A stretch of DNA of 64,000 nucleotides, taken from assembly GCF_038070105.1 (NCBI RefSeq), contig NZ_JBBPBZ010000002.1, forward strand, positions 1,294,501 to 1,358,500, written 5' to 3'. How positions within the stretch are numbered: the first letter of the stretch is position 1; each line of letters starts with the position of its first letter. The translations under genes were made by a program, and so were the position numbers. This document shows positions 1 through 8,251 of this stretch, in pieces. The stretch is from Methylocystis sp. IM3 (lineage in GTDB: Bacteria; Pseudomonadota; Alphaproteobacteria; Rhizobiales; Beijerinckiaceae). Below the pieces are notes generated by a model. The model searched no databases. It was not told the origin of the DNA and saw only the letters and a program-made list of their open reading frames with translations.

Positions 1-2
1 AA

Positions 3-80
3 GCCTTATTGCTCGCCGGCGCCTTCTTGATCATTCGCGGCATAAGGCGAAAGGAAGTCAGTCTCGGCCAAAGCGGCTGA
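3..80 (+). CDS. 3' end of a membrane protein gene (partial)
   Basis: The frame open from the window edge encodes 25 residues and stops with TGA at 78-80. The peptide is a hydrophobic stretch (ALLLAGAFLII) followed by a basic tail (RGIRRKE), which looks like a last transmembrane helix with a cytoplasmic C-terminus. The rest of the gene lies outside the window, so no family can be named. Confidence 0.5.
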   Translation, partial: ALLLAGAFLIIRGIRRKEVSLGQSG

Positions 81-286
81 TGGAGTCGCCGCCGCCCGAC
101 CGCCAAGGACAGGCTTTCCAATCGGCTCGCTGTGGAAAAAACAGCGTCCTTTCGGCGCGGGCGGGCGTTGGATATTCAGCCGGGGGCTCTATCTGCCTTC
201 GTTGCGGGAGATTTGCATGCAGCCTGGCAGGCGCATGCGCCCGCGACAGGCGCAGCCGCGGCTGTCCCAAGCGGAGGGAAACGGGC

Positions 287-655
287 ATGGCCTTCTCTCA
301 CTTGACGCGCCCGCCGGCCCTTTTTTTAGGGATCGTTTTCGCACTTGCGTCGGCTGACGCCACGCTTGCCCAAAGGCGGATAAATCCGGTTGTTCTCGCG
401 CCGGTTTCGACCCAGGCGCTGCCCAGGCAGTTCATGCAGGTCGACGGGGCGTTGGCTGCGCCCCTGGACCAATTTTTCGATATGGAGGATTGGCTGCCGC
501 TGCTGGGAATGCTCGGATTGCTGCCAATCGAAAAGCAGATGGCGCAGCAGAGAGTCGCGCAGGCGTTTCCGGTCGCGTGGCAGGCCTTGTATGAGCGCCG
601 TCTTTCAAGGGAGCCCCATATGCGCGCGTCGGCCCCGACCGCGGCGCGCCGTTAG
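287..655 (+). CDS. small secreted protein of unknown function
   Basis: 122 residues. I chose the ATG at 287 because it is preceded by GGAGGG and is followed at once by a signal peptide: a hydrophobic core at about residues 10-27 and a probable cut after TLAQ. An in-frame ATG at 80 would add 69 arginine-rich residues of poor coding character. The mature part has a hydrophobic stretch (WLPLLGMLGLLP) and an Arg/Ala-rich tail. I recognise no family. It lies 122 bp upstream of copC on the same strand, so a link to copper handling is possible but is only positional. Confidence 0.55.
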   Translation: MAFSHLTRPPALFLGIVFALASADATLAQRRINPVVLAPVSTQALPRQFMQVDGALAAPLDQFFDMEDWLPLLGMLGLLPIEKQMAQQRVAQAFPVAWQALYERRLSREPHMRASAPTAARR

Positions 656-777
656 GCGGGCCGCTCGAACGGCGCGGGTTCTGGCGGGCGCGCGACCCCG
701 CGAGGCATTGCTCCCCTCTCTCGGAATCGGCTAAGCAGCTACGGCTCGGCTCAACCGGGCGGCCGCGGGTCGAAATC

Positions 778-1134
778 ATGGGACTGTTCCGACTTGTTAG
801 CCTCGTCGCGTGCCTCGCCCTCACGGGTGGCGGCGCAGAGGCGCACGCCATCGTGCTGAACTCCACGCCGCGCCCCGACGCGATCGTGTCGGGGCGCGAG
901 CTCGCCATCGAAATCCGCTTCAACAGCCGGATCGACGCCGGGCGGTCGCATATCAAGCTTTTCGGCCGCGAGGGCGCGGCCGTTTCCCTGCCGCTAGACG
1001 AGTCTGCCTCTGAAGATATGCTGAAGGCGCGGGCCACGGGTCTCGCGCCGGGGAGCTATCGCCTGCATTGGCAGACGCTGAGCCCCGACGGGCATATTTC
1101 GCAAGGCGATATTCCTTTCCGGGTCGACCGCTGA
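778..1134 (+). CDS. copC: CopC-domain periplasmic copper-binding protein
   Basis: 118 residues with a signal peptide ending GGAEA. Cleavage there would leave His23 as the mature N-terminal residue, as in CopC proteins that bind Cu(II) through the amino terminus. The C-terminal SPDGHISQG motif (103-110; Asp104, His106) holds the other typical copper ligands. The Met-rich Cu(I) loop of plasmid CopC is absent, so a single Cu(II) site is likely. copD follows after 2 bp, so the two are co-transcribed and probably work together in copper uptake or delivery. Confidence 0.9.
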   Translation: MGLFRLVSLVACLALTGGGAEAHAIVLNSTPRPDAIVSGRELAIEIRFNSRIDAGRSHIKLFGREGAAVSLPLDESASEDMLKARATGLAPGSYRLHWQTLSPDGHISQGDIPFRVDR

Positions 1135-1136
1135 CG

Positions 1137-2762
1137 ATGCAGCTTTTCATCGAGATCTACGGCTTTCTCAGTGTGGTGCTGCGCGGGTTCATCCTCGCCG
1201 CGCAGTCCGTTTCGGTCGGCGGGCTCGCCTTTCTGCTGCTGCTAGTCTGGCCGCTCGCCGATGCGCTCGGCCCCTCGGGCGCTGTGCTGGAGCGCCGCGC
1301 TTTGCGGCTCGTCTTTCTGTCGGCCTGCGGTCTCGTCGCCGCGGAGGCGCTGGCGGCGGCCTCGCTCACGCTGATGCTCGCCGGCACGCTCGATATTCCC
1401 GTCCGCGAGGCGGCTGAGGCGCGCGCCGTCGCGGTCGATCTCATGGCGGCGCTTCTCGGCGCCGTCGTCGCCCTCTCGGCCTGGCGCGGCCGGCGCGGGG
1501 GCGTGGCGATCCGCTCGGCGGCGCCGGTGCTGGCGGCGCTGCTCATTGGCGTGCAGGCGGGCGCGACCCATGCCGTCAGCCAGTTCGAAGGCGCCCTCGC
1601 GCTCGCTGGCGCGGAACTGCTCCACATGGGCGGCGCGGCGGTCTGGATCGGCGGCATTCCTTATTTTCTCATGGCGCTGACCGACGTGGCCGATCCCCGC
1701 GCCCGCGCCGAGATTGCAAGCCGCTTCTCGGTGATGGCCGCGGGCGCCGTCGCCGCGCTGCTCGCCGGCGGACTTCTGATGGCGGCCTATTACGTCGGCG
1801 CGCCGGAGGCCCTGTATGGCGCCTCTTATGGCGTCATGCTCAGCGCCAAGATCGTCCTGTTCCTGGGGCTGCTGTTTCTCGGCGGGCTCAATTTCCTCGC
1901 CGTGCGCAAGCTCAGGAACGAGCCGGCCGGACCGCTGCTGCGCACGCGGCGCTTCGCCGAGACGGAGATCGGGGTCGGCCTGACGGTGATCTTCTGCGCC
2001 GCCTCGCTCGCTTCGCTGCCGCCGGCGCGCGACCTCCCCAACGATCGGGCGAGCTTCGCCGAAATCGTCGACCGGCTGGAGCCGCGCCTGCCGGTGCGGC
2101 TGGACAGTCCCGATTTCGAGGCGCTCTCGGCGGCGCTCCCGGCCGAGGCGACGAAGGACCTGCCGCCGGGAACACAGCCGCGCCGGGCCGCCGACATCGC
2201 CTGGTCGGAATATAATCATCACTGGGCCGGGCTTTTCGTCGTCGCCATGGGCGTCATGGCGCTTCTGGAGCGCATGAGCCGACGCCTCGCCCCCATCATG
2301 CGCCATTGGCCGCTGGTCTTCATCGGGCTCGCCGGCTTTCTCTTCCTGCGCGCCGACGAATCCGTCTGGCCGTTGGGACGCCTGGGCCTGATCGAAAGCC
2401 TGCGCGATCCGGAGATCGCCCAGCACCGGCTGCTGACGCTGCTCATCGTCGCCTTCGGGCTCTTCGAGTGGCGGGTGAGGCTCGGGCGCGTGACAAAGTG
2501 GTGGGCTCCGTACGTCTTCCCGATCAGCACGGCGACGGCGGCGGCCTTTCTGCTGACCCATTCGCACGCCTTGACCAATCTCAAGGAAGAGACCCTGATC
2601 GAGATCACCCATACGCCGCTCGCGCTCGTCGGCGTCGCGGCCGGCTGGTCGCGCTGGCTGGAGCTGCGGCTCGACGGCGAGGCGAAGAAGATCGCCGGCT
2701 TCGTCTGGCCGGTCGCCTTCATCCTCGCCGGGCTGATGCTGGTCTTCTACCGGGAAGCCTGA
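1137..2762 (+). CDS. copD: CopD-like multipass copper transport membrane protein
   Basis: 541 residues, almost all hydrophobic. The N-terminal half (about 1-290) carries the CopD domain with the LLHMGGAAVWIGG helix. A soluble loop at about 295-360 separates a second helical block with several histidines (NHHWAG, THSHAL, ITHTPL) that could coordinate metal. It is longer than minimal CopD proteins of about 300 residues. The ATG at 1137 follows the copC stop by 2 bp; an upstream in-frame ATG at 1068 lies inside copC and would add a non-hydrophobic stretch. It is expected to move copper across the inner membrane with CopC. Confidence 0.85.
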   Translation: MQLFIEIYGFLSVVLRGFILAAQSVSVGGLAFLLLLVWPLADALGPSGAVLERRALRLVFLSACGLVAAEALAAASLTLMLAGTLDIPVREAAEARAVAVDLMAALLGAVVALSAWRGRRGGVAIRSAAPVLAALLIGVQAGATHAVSQFEGALALAGAELLHMGGAAVWIGGIPYFLMALTDVADPRARAEIASRFSVMAAGAVAALLAGGLLMAAYYVGAPEALYGASYGVMLSAKIVLFLGLLFLGGLNFLAVRKLRNEPAGPLLRTRRFAETEIGVGLTVIFCAASLASLPPARDLPNDRASFAEIVDRLEPRLPVRLDSPDFEALSAALPAEATKDLPPGTQPRRAADIAWSEYNHHWAGLFVVAMGVMALLERMSRRLAPIMRHWPLVFIGLAGFLFLRADESVWPLGRLGLIESLRDPEIAQHRLLTLLIVAFGLFEWRVRLGRVTKWWAPYVFPISTATAAAFLLTHSHALTNLKEETLIEITHTPLALVGVAAGWSRWLELRLDGEAKKIAGFVWPVAFILAGLMLVFYREA

Positions 2763-3616
2763 AGGCTCGCCGCGAATGCGCGCCATCGCGCCGCGGGCGC
2801 GGCCCCGAAAGCGTCCTCGAAGGCCCAGCCGAAATCCTCTCCGCTTTCGAGCCGCCGCATCAGCCGCGAGAAGGCGTCTCTGTCGCTCTCGCGCAGCCAG
2901 CCGATGAAGAGCGCCGCCTGCCGATAGGCGAGCCGCTGGCGGAAGGCGCGCGGATCGCAGCCCGCGTCGCAGGGCGGTTCGGCCGCGAAGGGGATGGACG
3001 GGAAATTCATCCAGGAGGAATTATCCAGAAGAACGCCGAAACCGCGCCGGATGGCCTCGCGCGCCTCGGCGTCGCTGACGCTCTCCGCCGCGCCGCCGTC
3101 CGAGGCCAGAACGGCGAGCCCCTCCGTGAACCATTGCGGCGGCCGCGGCGCGCGGCGCGGGCGCCAGCCGAAGAAATGCACATGCGAGAGTTCATGCGTC
3201 AGCACGCTGGCCAGCCGCGCGCGCTCGCTCCCGCACAGCGTCGGCGAGAGCACGGCCCGCCCCGCGCGCGAGACCGCGGCGACGAGGCTGTCGTTCAGCC
3301 CGTTGGCGCGGGCATAGGCGTCGAAATCCTCATAGACGCCGACGATCGGCGGCCGGGAGAAGGGGCGCCCGTGCTCGGCCTCGATCTTGGCGACCGCGCC
3401 GGCAAGGACGGCGGCGACCGTCTCCGCGCAGGCGCGCGCGCCGGGCTCGAAATGCACGCGTGAATCGGTGGGCAGGACGGGGAGATCGGCGGGGTCGTTG
3501 AGCGCCGCGAGAAGGGCCGCGCGCAGTTCCGGCTTCAGGGCGAGCGAGACGAGGGCCGCAAGCCCGAGGGCGAGGGCGAGAGAGGCAAGGAATTTGATGC
3601 CAAAACGGAGGTGCAT
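2747..3616 (-). CDS. membrane-anchored HExxH metalloprotease-like protein
   Basis: 289 residues with an N-terminal transmembrane or signal-anchor helix (about 7-27). HELSH at 141-145 plus Glu165 in QWFTEGLA gives the gluzincin HExxH...E zinc site, seen in Peptidase_MA-like families. The catalytic part would face the periplasm. The substrate is unknown. The 3' end overlaps the copD 3' end by 16 bp in convergent orientation, so the two genes are not one transcript. Confidence 0.75.
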   Translation of the reverse strand: MHLRFGIKFLASLALALGLAALVSLALKPELRAALLAALNDPADLPVLPTDSRVHFEPGARACAETVAAVLAGAVAKIEAEHGRPFSRPPIVGVYEDFDAYARANGLNDSLVAAVSRAGRAVLSPTLCGSERARLASVLTHELSHVHFFGWRPRRAPRPPQWFTEGLAVLASDGGAAESVSDAEAREAIRRGFGVLLDNSSWMNFPSIPFAAEPPCDAGCDPRAFRQRLAYRQAALFIGWLRESDRDAFSRLMRRLESGEDFGWAFEDAFGAAPAARWRAFAASLQASR

Positions 3617-3783
3617 CTTTAGCTTAGCCGACCGCGCGCCATAGCGAGGATGAAAGACCTATCGTAGCGTACGAGGCCGAGCATGCTGCGCAAAGTTGCG
3701 CGCCGGATCTTCGATGATGCAACTTCTCGGTTCTGGGCCGTGGGCGCTCTCGGCTTTTCCGGCCAACCACACGGTGGGGGGGG

Positions 3784-3866
3784 CATGGATCCCCGCGACA
3801 GGCGCGGGCCCGACGGCGGTGGGGTAGGGCTTACTCGGCCGTCATGGCCGGGCCTGCCCCGGCCAT
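3784..3866. repeat. REP-like pair of hairpins downstream of carA
   Basis: Two GC-rich inverted repeats stand between the protease and carA. CCCGCG/CGCGGG (3792-3797 and 3803-3808, loop ACAGG) is followed by the perfect ATGGCCGGG/CCCGGCCAT (3844-3852 and 3858-3866, loop CCTGC). The same ATGGCCGGG arm recurs upstream of carA at 5226. The 272-bp gap at 3617-3888 holds no convincing gene. Confidence 0.7.
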
Positions 3867-3888
3867 CCGCGCCAGAACGAGCGGGAGG

Positions 3889-5079
3889 CTACGCCGCCTT
3901 CGACTTCTCCATCATCTCGACGAAGCGGCGGAAGAGGTAGTGGCTGTCCTGCGGGCCGGGCGAGGATTCGGGGTGGTGCTGCACCGAGAAGGCCGGGCGG
4001 TCGGTCAGCGCAATGCCGCAGTTCGAGCCGTCGAAGAGCGAGCGGTGGGTTTCGACGGCGTTGGACGGCAGGCTGTCGCGGTCGACGGCGAAGCCGTGGT
4101 TCATGGAGACGATCTCGACCTTGCCGGTGGTGAAGTCCTTCACCGGATGATTCGCGCCGTGATGGCCCTGCGGCATTTTCTTGGTCTTCGCGCCGACCGC
4201 GAGCGCCATCATCTGATGGCCGAGGCAAATGCCGAAGGTCGGGACCTTCGCCGCCAGCAGCTCGCGGATCACGGGCGTCGCATATTTTCCGGTCTCGGCA
4301 GGATCGCCGGGGCCGTTGGAGAGAAAGACCCCATCAGGGTTCAGAGCCAGAATCTCCGAGGCTTTCGCCGTGGCGGGCGCGACGATGACTTCGCAGCCTT
4401 GATCCGCGAGCAGGCGCAGGATGTTGCGCTTCACGCCATAGTCGATGGCGACCACGCGGAAACGCGCCTGCCCCTCGCGGGCGCCATAGCCCGCGCCGAG
4501 GCGCCAGGGCGTCTCCTTCCAGTCGTAACGCTCCCGCGCGCCGACGGAGGGCACGAGGTCCATCCCGTCGATCCCCGGCCAGGCGGCGGCCTTGGCCCTG
4601 AGGGCGGCGAGGTCGAACTTGCCGTCGGGCGCATGGGCGATCACGGCGTTCTGCATGCCGCGCTCGCGAATGAGCGCGGTGAGCGCGCGCGTGTCGATCC
4701 CGTAGAGCGCGACGATCCCCCGCCGGGCGAGCCAGTCGGCGAGGGTCGACTCGGCGCGGAAATTGGAGGGCTCGGTCACCGGCTGGCCGAAGATCGCGCC
4801 GACGGCCCCGGCGCTTTTCGCCATGTCGACGGTCTCGACGTCCTCCTCATTGGCGCCCACATTGCCGATGTGCGGGAAAGTGAAGGTGACGATCTGCGCG
4901 GCGTAGGAGGGGTCGGTCAGGATTTCCTGATAGCCGGTCATCGCCGTATTGAAGCAGACTTCGCCCACGGCCTCGCCGACGGCGCCGAGGCCGAAACCCT
5001 CGATCACTTCGCCGCTCGCGAGCACCAGCACGCCGGTATGCACCGGCTTCGTCCAGCCATTGTCCTGATCGAGGGTCAT
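3889..5079 (-). CDS. carA: carbamoyl phosphate synthase small subunit (glutaminase)
   Basis: 396 residues, the normal length. It hydrolyses glutamine and passes ammonia to CarB for carbamoyl phosphate, the precursor of arginine and pyrimidines. The N-terminal domain includes GEVCFNTAMTGYQEILTDP. The class I amidotransferase domain has the GICLGHQ nucleophile elbow with the catalytic Cys, and HHPESSPGP with the catalytic His/Glu. carB is not in the window. yqeY lies divergently on the other side, an arrangement common in alphaproteobacteria. REP-like hairpins flank the gene on both sides. Confidence 0.97.
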   Translation of the reverse strand: MTLDQDNGWTKPVHTGVLVLASGEVIEGFGLGAVGEAVGEVCFNTAMTGYQEILTDPSYAAQIVTFTFPHIGNVGANEEDVETVDMAKSAGAVGAIFGQPVTEPSNFRAESTLADWLARRGIVALYGIDTRALTALIRERGMQNAVIAHAPDGKFDLAALRAKAAAWPGIDGMDLVPSVGARERYDWKETPWRLGAGYGAREGQARFRVVAIDYGVKRNILRLLADQGCEVIVAPATAKASEILALNPDGVFLSNGPGDPAETGKYATPVIRELLAAKVPTFGICLGHQMMALAVGAKTKKMPQGHHGANHPVKDFTTGKVEIVSMNHGFAVDRDSLPSNAVETHRSLFDGSNCGIALTDRPAFSVQHHPESSPGPQDSHYLFRRFVEMMEKSKAA

Positions 5080-5136
5080 CTTTCCGTCCGTCGCCTTTCG
5101 CCGGGGCGGCTATTGACAGCCGCCCGGCCGCGCGTC

Positions 5137-5248
5137 ATGCCCGCGCTCGACGCGGGCATCCATCTCCGATGCTCGATTAATCCGCATCGCGTGAGCGCCG
5201 GGCGCGTCAACACCCGCCGGCGTGGATGGCCGGGACGAGCCCGACCAT
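5137..5248. repeat. REP-like pair of hairpins in the carA-yqeY intergenic region
   Basis: A perfect ATGCCCGCG/CGCGGGCAT hairpin (5137-5145 and 5151-5159, loop CTCGA) is followed by ATGGCCGGG/CCCGACCAT with one mismatch (5226-5234 and 5240-5248, loop ACGAG). Both have the 9-bp arm and 5-nt loop form of dispersed REP elements, and the second shares its arm with the copy downstream of carA. The rest of the 229-bp gap at 5080-5308 must hold the divergent promoters for carA and yqeY. Confidence 0.75.
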
Positions 5249-5308
5249 GACGCTTGAAGAATTTCAGCCAAGTGGATGTAATCCATCCGCTCCCCAAATG
5301 GAAACCCT

Positions 5309-5758
5309 ATGCGCGAGAAGATCACACAGGACTTGAAGGACGCAATGAAGGCGGGCGACCGCGCCAAGGTCGACGCCTTGCGGCTCATCAACGCGGCCCT
5401 GAAGGACAAGGACATCGAGGCGCGCGGCGTCGGCAAGACCCTGACCGGGGACGACATTCTGGCGCTGCTCCAGAAGATGATCAAGAGCCGCCAGGAATCG
5501 CTCGACATTTACGAAAAGGCCGGGCGCGCCGATCTCGCCGACAAGGAGAAGAGCGAGATCGCCGTGATCTCCGCTTATCTCCCGCAGCAGCTTTCGGAAG
5601 CCGAGGCGGCGGAAGCGGTGACGGCGGCGATCGCCGAGACGGGCGCGGCCTCGATCAAGGACATGGGCAAGGTCGTCGCCGCGCTCAAGGCGAAATATAC
5701 CGGCCGCATGGATTTCGCCAAGGCGAGCGCGGCGGTGAAGGCGGCGCTGAGCGGCTGA
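5309..5758 (+). CDS. yqeY: GatB/YqeY domain protein
   Basis: 149 residues and a full-length match in pattern to the YqeY family: start MREKITQDLKDAMKAGD, central LLQKMIKSRQES, and the YLPQQLSE motif. The fold resembles the tRNA-binding tail of the GatB amidotransferase subunit; the cellular role is not established. It often sits beside carA, with dnaG and rpoD next to it in related genomes. Here a convergent membrane-protein gene follows 4 bp after the stop instead. Confidence 0.92.
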   Translation: MREKITQDLKDAMKAGDRAKVDALRLINAALKDKDIEARGVGKTLTGDDILALLQKMIKSRQESLDIYEKAGRADLADKEKSEIAVISAYLPQQLSEAEAAEAVTAAIAETGAASIKDMGKVVAALKAKYTGRMDFAKASAAVKAALSG

Positions 5759-5762
5759 TCGC

Positions 5763-6485
5763 TCAGCCCTTCAGCCAGTCTCCGAAGGCGAGCCACCAGG
5801 GCGTCGTCGAGACGACGATGCGCAGCGGCTGCATGGCCAGAATGAAGAGCCCGCCGACGAGATAGGCGGGATGGACGCGCCGCCGCGTCGCGACGTCGTA
5901 GCCGATGCAGGCGACGACGAAGAGGTCCTGAAGGCCGAAGGAGGCGAGCGGCCCGCCAAAGGCGAAGACGCCCGGAATGCGGGCGATCGCCGCGTCGAGC
6001 ATGGCGATGCTCGCGAGCATCATCAGCCGCTTGTGCGTTTCTCGACGCTTGCGCAGGAGAAATCCGGCGCCGGCGAGGATCGCGAAAACGGTGACGCCAA
6101 AGAAAGGCAGCACGAGAAAAGAGCGCGGATCGAGGCCGGGCGGCGTGTGGTTCGTTCTGATGGCGTGGACCGCCGCCATCACGCCGAGGACAACCATGAC
6201 GGCCGCGAGCCCAAAGCCGGCGAGGCCAAGCTTTTTGTGCAGATCGGGCCTATCCCTGGTGATGAGGGTCGCCTGGAGAATCAAAATCACATACCAGGCC
6301 GCGAAGGCTGCCCCGTGCAAATGCAGGAGCGGCGGCAGCGGCGGCGAATCGGAGAGCGTCCTGAGAAAGAAGGTTGGCGCGAAGCCGACGAAAACGGTGG
6401 CGGCCATCGCCACGGCCATGGCGGGATAGAAAAACTTGTCCCTGTTCGCGGTCGAAAGCGCGGAGGAGAAAGTCGTCGCCGTCAT
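5763..6485 (-). CDS. seven-helix membrane protein of unknown function
   Basis: 240 residues with about seven predicted transmembrane helices. Conserved-looking histidines lie near helix ends (LLHLHGAAFAAW, DLHKKLG, THKRLMM), a pattern seen in DUF2306-like and cytochrome-b-like uncharacterised membrane proteins. Heme binding is possible but only suggested. The ATG at 6485 has GGGAGG upstream on the minus strand. No functional partner is adjacent. Confidence 0.7.
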   Translation of the reverse strand: MTATTFSSALSTANRDKFFYPAMAVAMAATVFVGFAPTFFLRTLSDSPPLPPLLHLHGAAFAAWYVILILQATLITRDRPDLHKKLGLAGFGLAAVMVVLGVMAAVHAIRTNHTPPGLDPRSFLVLPFFGVTVFAILAGAGFLLRKRRETHKRLMMLASIAMLDAAIARIPGVFAFGGPLASFGLQDLFVVACIGYDVATRRRVHPAYLVGGLFILAMQPLRIVVSTTPWWLAFGDWLKG

Positions 6486-6569
6486 GGCGGAGCCTCCCTG
6501 TTGAAAAACGTCTTCACCTTAACTTGCTGTCCCTTGGGGCTGAATACGTAGTCTCCCCAATGGAGCCTC

Positions 6570-7373
6570 TTAGCGGCCCCACATCGCATGGAAATGATGC
6601 GGCGGCCCGCGCCCCTCGCCGAGGTCGAGCGCCTCGGCCGCCGCCAGCGCGCCCTCGAGCCAGACTTTGGCGGCGGCGATGGCGTCGATGAGCGCGTCGC
6701 CCTTTGCGAGGCCGGCCGCGATGGACGAGGACAGGGCGCAGCCGGTGCCATGGGTGTGCCGGGTCTCGACGCGCCGGCCGTGGAAAAGCCTCGTCTCGCC
6801 GTCTGTCGCCAGCACGTCGACCGGCGCGCCGGCGAGATCGCCGCCCTTGACCAGAACGGCCCGCGCGCCCGCCTCGATCAGCAGACGCCCCTGCGCGGCC
6901 ATGTCGTCGACGCCGCGCGCCAAAGGGGTGTCGGTGAGCGCCGCCGCCTCGAAGACATTGGGCGTCACGAGCCGGGCGAGGGGGAGCAGCGTCACGATCA
7001 GGGCGCGCTCCAGCCCCGGCGCGGCGAGGCTTGCGCCCTGGGTCGGAACCAGCACGGGGTCCAGCACCACATTGCGCGGCCCCTCGCCCAGCGCCGTGGC
7101 GACGGCGGCGGCGATCTCCGGGGTCGCGACCATGCCGATCTTGATTGCGTCGGGCGGAATGTCGGACATGACGGCGGAAATCTGGGCGGCCACGATGTCA
7201 GGGGCCAAGGGCCAGGCCGCCGTCACCCCCCGCGTGTTCTGCGCGGTCAGGGCGGTGATCGCCGCCATGCCGTAGCAGCCAAAAGCGGAAAAGGTTTTCA
7301 GATCCGCCTGCGCGCCGGCCCCGCCGGAAGGGTCGGAGCCCGCGATCGACAGGAGCTTGGGGATTTTCGTCAA
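6570..7373 (-). CDS. thiD: hydroxymethylpyrimidine/phosphomethylpyrimidine kinase
   Basis: 267 residues, the standard length. It phosphorylates HMP and HMP-P in thiamine biosynthesis. The N-terminal SIAGSDPSGGAGAQADLK motif binds the pyrimidine substrate, and the C-terminal THGTGCALSSSI motif carries the anion hole and catalytic Cys region of the ribokinase-like fold. No other thiamine gene or TPP riboswitch is visible nearby. The adjacent minus-strand gene ends 27 bp upstream of its start. Confidence 0.95.
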   Translation of the reverse strand: MTKIPKLLSIAGSDPSGGAGAQADLKTFSAFGCYGMAAITALTAQNTRGVTAAWPLAPDIVAAQISAVMSDIPPDAIKIGMVATPEIAAAVATALGEGPRNVVLDPVLVPTQGASLAAPGLERALIVTLLPLARLVTPNVFEAAALTDTPLARGVDDMAAQGRLLIEAGARAVLVKGGDLAGAPVDVLATDGETRLFHGRRVETRHTHGTGCALSSSIAAGLAKGDALIDAIAAAKVWLEGALAAAEALDLGEGRGPPHHFHAMWGR

Positions 7374-7400
7374 ACCGCCTCCGCCCTTGCTGTCGCGGCC

Positions 7401-7631
7401 TCAGCTGTGCAGCTCTTTCCCGCCCGGCCAGGCGCTTTCCTTCTTCTGTTCGTAGTCGCTATAGGCCTTTTTGAGGCCGCACAACACCTCCGCCGAGGTC
7501 TCGAACATCGCCTTGAGCTGCGGCTCGTCGACCCTGTCTATGTCCTCCCGCAGGCGGTCGATCGTCTCCTGAAGATGCATGGACATGTCGCGGACGTGGC
7601 GATGCGGATCGCTTTCAGCTTTATTGGTCAT
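7401..7631 (-). CDS. small helical hypothetical protein
   Basis: 76 residues, acidic and probably all helical (MHLQETIDRLREDI, LKAMFETSAEVLCGLKKAY). I chose the ATG at 7631 because residues added by the longer frame up to 7943 are antisense to the divergent gene and have no coding character. No known domain is recognised. It lies 27 bp upstream of thiD on the same strand and may share its transcript. Confidence 0.65.
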   Translation of the reverse strand: MTNKAESDPHRHVRDMSMHLQETIDRLREDIDRVDEPQLKAMFETSAEVLCGLKKAYSDYEQKKESAWPGGKELHS

Positions 7632-7730
7632 GGCTCGGGCCCGATGTGTCGCCGGTTGAAGACTGACTTCCAACCCCGCGAGGGCGGCGGGCGTTCCAGG
7701 GGAGGCGGCCGGAGTGGACGCCACAACGAC

Positions 7731-8249
7731 ATGAGCAGGGCGCCTCTCGGCGCGCGCAGTTTCGAGACGATCGAGATCGTCGACCTGCGCCGGCTCGCGG
7801 CCATCGCGCGCGCCCGCATCGACGCCGCCTTCCTGCGACATCCCGCGAAGCGCGCGCTTTACGAGGGGCGGCTTCTCGGCCTCTGCCTGTGCCAGGGCGC
7901 CGCCGATCACTTTCTCCGCCCGGATGAAAGCGCGGGCGTCCACGATTTCGACCTCTGGGCCTTTTTCGCGCGCCCGGCGGGCGCGTCCCTGTGGAACCGC
8001 AAGCCTTTCACGGCGGATTTCGGGCCTTCAAAATTCGGGCGCAGCCCGCTCGATCCGGCGAAATATTCGGGGCGGCGCGTGGATGTGCTGTGGCGCGACA
8101 TCGCCGCCTGGACGGACGAGACGCCGACGGCCGCCATGCGCCGCTATTTCGAGGAGCCCCATACGGCGAGCGCCAAGGCGTTGCGGTCGAAGGCGGCCGT
8201 TCTGGTCTGGCCTGATGAGCGAATCGGCGAAATTCTCTGGCGGCCCTGA
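7731..8249 (+). CDS. conserved hypothetical protein, possibly nucleotidyltransferase-like
   Basis: 172 residues from the ATG at 7731; an in-frame ATG at 7644 is an alternative. I do not recognise the family. Features that stand out are GRLLGLCLCQGAADHF, HDFDLWAFFA and, about 45 residues later, RRVDVLWRD. The spacing of acidic residues in hydrophobic strands (DFDLW then VDVLW) resembles the D-x-D plus D pattern of minimal nucleotidyltransferases, but the usual GS motif is not evident. The stop lies 2 bp from the stop of the convergent WD40 gene. Confidence 0.65.
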   Translation: MSRAPLGARSFETIEIVDLRRLAAIARARIDAAFLRHPAKRALYEGRLLGLCLCQGAADHFLRPDESAGVHDFDLWAFFARPAGASLWNRKPFTADFGPSKFGRSPLDPAKYSGRRVDVLWRDIAAWTDETPTAAMRRYFEEPHTASAKALRSKAAVLVWPDERIGEILWRP

Positions 8250-8251
8250 CG

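Noticed and set aside
1242..2786. A 514-codon frame opposite copD
   Set aside because: copD has clear transmembrane helices and overlaps nearly the whole frame; the antisense product is polar and repetitive.
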